From contig NZ_PYGD01000001.1 in assembly GCF_003014535.1 (NCBI RefSeq), positions 310,001-374,000 on the forward strand: a stretch of 64,000 bases of DNA, given 5' to 3'. Below, one piece after another: positions 63,545 through 64,000 of this stretch (positions are counted from its first letter, which is position 1; each line of letters begins with the position of its first letter). Below the pieces are notes generated by a model. It ran no database searches, was not told the DNA's origin, and saw nothing but the letters and a program-made list of their open reading frames with translations. The DNA comes from Taibaiella chishuiensis (lineage in GTDB: Bacteria; Bacteroidota; Bacteroidia; Chitinophagales; Chitinophagaceae). Position numbers and translations under genes: made by a program.

Positions 63545-63554
63545 ACCTCTTGTT

Positions 63555-64000
63555 ATGGTTACCTATTTCCTGTTAGCCAATATTTATGGCTTCCTGCTTT
63601 ATGCCCTCTATCACTGGACCCTTAAGGGTTCCGGCAGGCATAACTGGAGCCGGTATTACCTGCTGCTGGCGGCTTTGCTTAGCCTTACATTTCCTTTGTT
63701 ACGCGTCAATGTTGCCCGGCATATGCCGGCAGCACGTGGTGTGCAACAGGTATTTGAATTACCGGAAGTAGTGCTGGATGCAGCTCGACAAACGGCAACG
63801 GCAACCAATACCGCCTGGTTATTCTTCCTCTATGCCGGCATTACTTTATTACTCCTGGGCAGGTTCATTTATCGCCTGCTGCGCCTGTACAGCTTTTTAC
63901 AGCAACAGGAATTTAAACCGCTGGGCGCTTACCGCATTGCCCTCAATACCGGCTATGGCCCGGCTAGCTTTGGTTCCAGGCTGTTGTTTCCCGGGGCCGA
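63555..64000 (+). CDS. M56 family (BlaR1-like) sensor peptidase, cut by window end
   Basis: The frame is open from the ATG at 63555 to the last base (148 residues visible). It begins with a membrane segment (VTYFLLANIYGFLLYALYHWTL), then the characteristic Trp-Ser-Arg-Tyr-Tyr-Leu-Leu-Leu and another hydrophobic stretch up to Phe-Pro-Leu-Leu. A third span (TAWLFFLYAGITLLLLGRFIYRLL) follows. This matches the N-terminus of Bacteroidota M56/BlaR1 proteins. The zinc motif HExxH lies beyond the window and is not confirmed. It is in an operon with the second blaI. Confidence 0.85.
   Translation, partial: MVTYFLLANIYGFLLYALYHWTLKGSGRHNWSRYYLLLAALLSLTFPLLRVNVARHMPAARGVQQVFELPEVVLDAARQTATATNTAWLFFLYAGITLLLLGRFIYRLLRLYSFLQQQEFKPLGAYRIALNTGYGPASFGSRLLFPGA

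Noticed and set aside
63586-63771. Small plus-strand frame at the window end
   Set aside because: It is out of frame within the M56 gene, which is open from 63555 to the last base.

Overview
This 64 kb window comes from a Bacteroidota chromosome, most likely a member of the Chitinophagales/Chitinophagaceae. Four things support this: cargo proteins with type IX secretion (T9SS) C-terminal signals, a PorP/SprF plus PorE-like pair, an E1 alpha/beta fusion of the 2-oxoacid dehydrogenase, and many upstream regions carrying the Bacteroidota -7 box TAnnTTTG. No tRNA, rRNA, CRISPR array, prophage or insertion sequence was recognised.

Layout. 1-3549: cut outer-membrane barrel, Rieske lipoprotein, imelysin lipoprotein and di-haem oxidoreductase, a probable envelope iron/redox module. 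3777-10695: DUF885 peptidase-like protein, small lipoprotein, fused 2-oxoacid dehydrogenase E1, PafA-type phosphatase. 10908-20251: uvrA, DUF2207 membrane protein, 'SpecificRecomb' membrane protein, trpS, dusB. 20628-22964: glycine-rich T9SS cargo. 23285-28436: fumC, the acpP-fabF-rnc cluster, prmA. 28519-39699: PorE-like and PorP/SprF envelope proteins beside two tandem paralogous giant cargo proteins. 39967-45008: TIGR02757 protein, cyclophilin, Kef-type antiporter, a small secreted protein, purN. 45065-54229: two more giant cargo proteins, one with 13 tandem 51-residue repeats (type B signal) and one with fibronectin III domains (type A signal). 54640-57603: ccmE-ccmF cytochrome c maturation. 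57784-61975: ACMSD-like decarboxylase, exonuclease III, ComB-like phosphatase, GT-C-type membrane glycosyltransferase. 62090-end: BlaI-type repressor, stand-alone TonB C-terminal protein, second BlaI paralog and an M56/BlaR1-like sensor peptidase cut by the window end.

The strongest points for follow-up are: (i) the terminal BlaI/TonB_C/BlaI/M56 locus with two matching 16-bp operators (AACTAA-N4-TTAGTT) whose centres lie 20 bp apart on a full promoter; (ii) the two tandem cargo genes, which share a nearly identical block of about 1.35 kb that ends abruptly, suggesting gene conversion; (iii) a CcmE with CxxxY in place of HxxxY, next to ccmF whose promoter overlaps the ccmE terminator; (iv) the 13-unit repeat array. 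Residue counts, inverted repeats and promoter matches were read by eye. Family names come from motif recognition, not from a database search.
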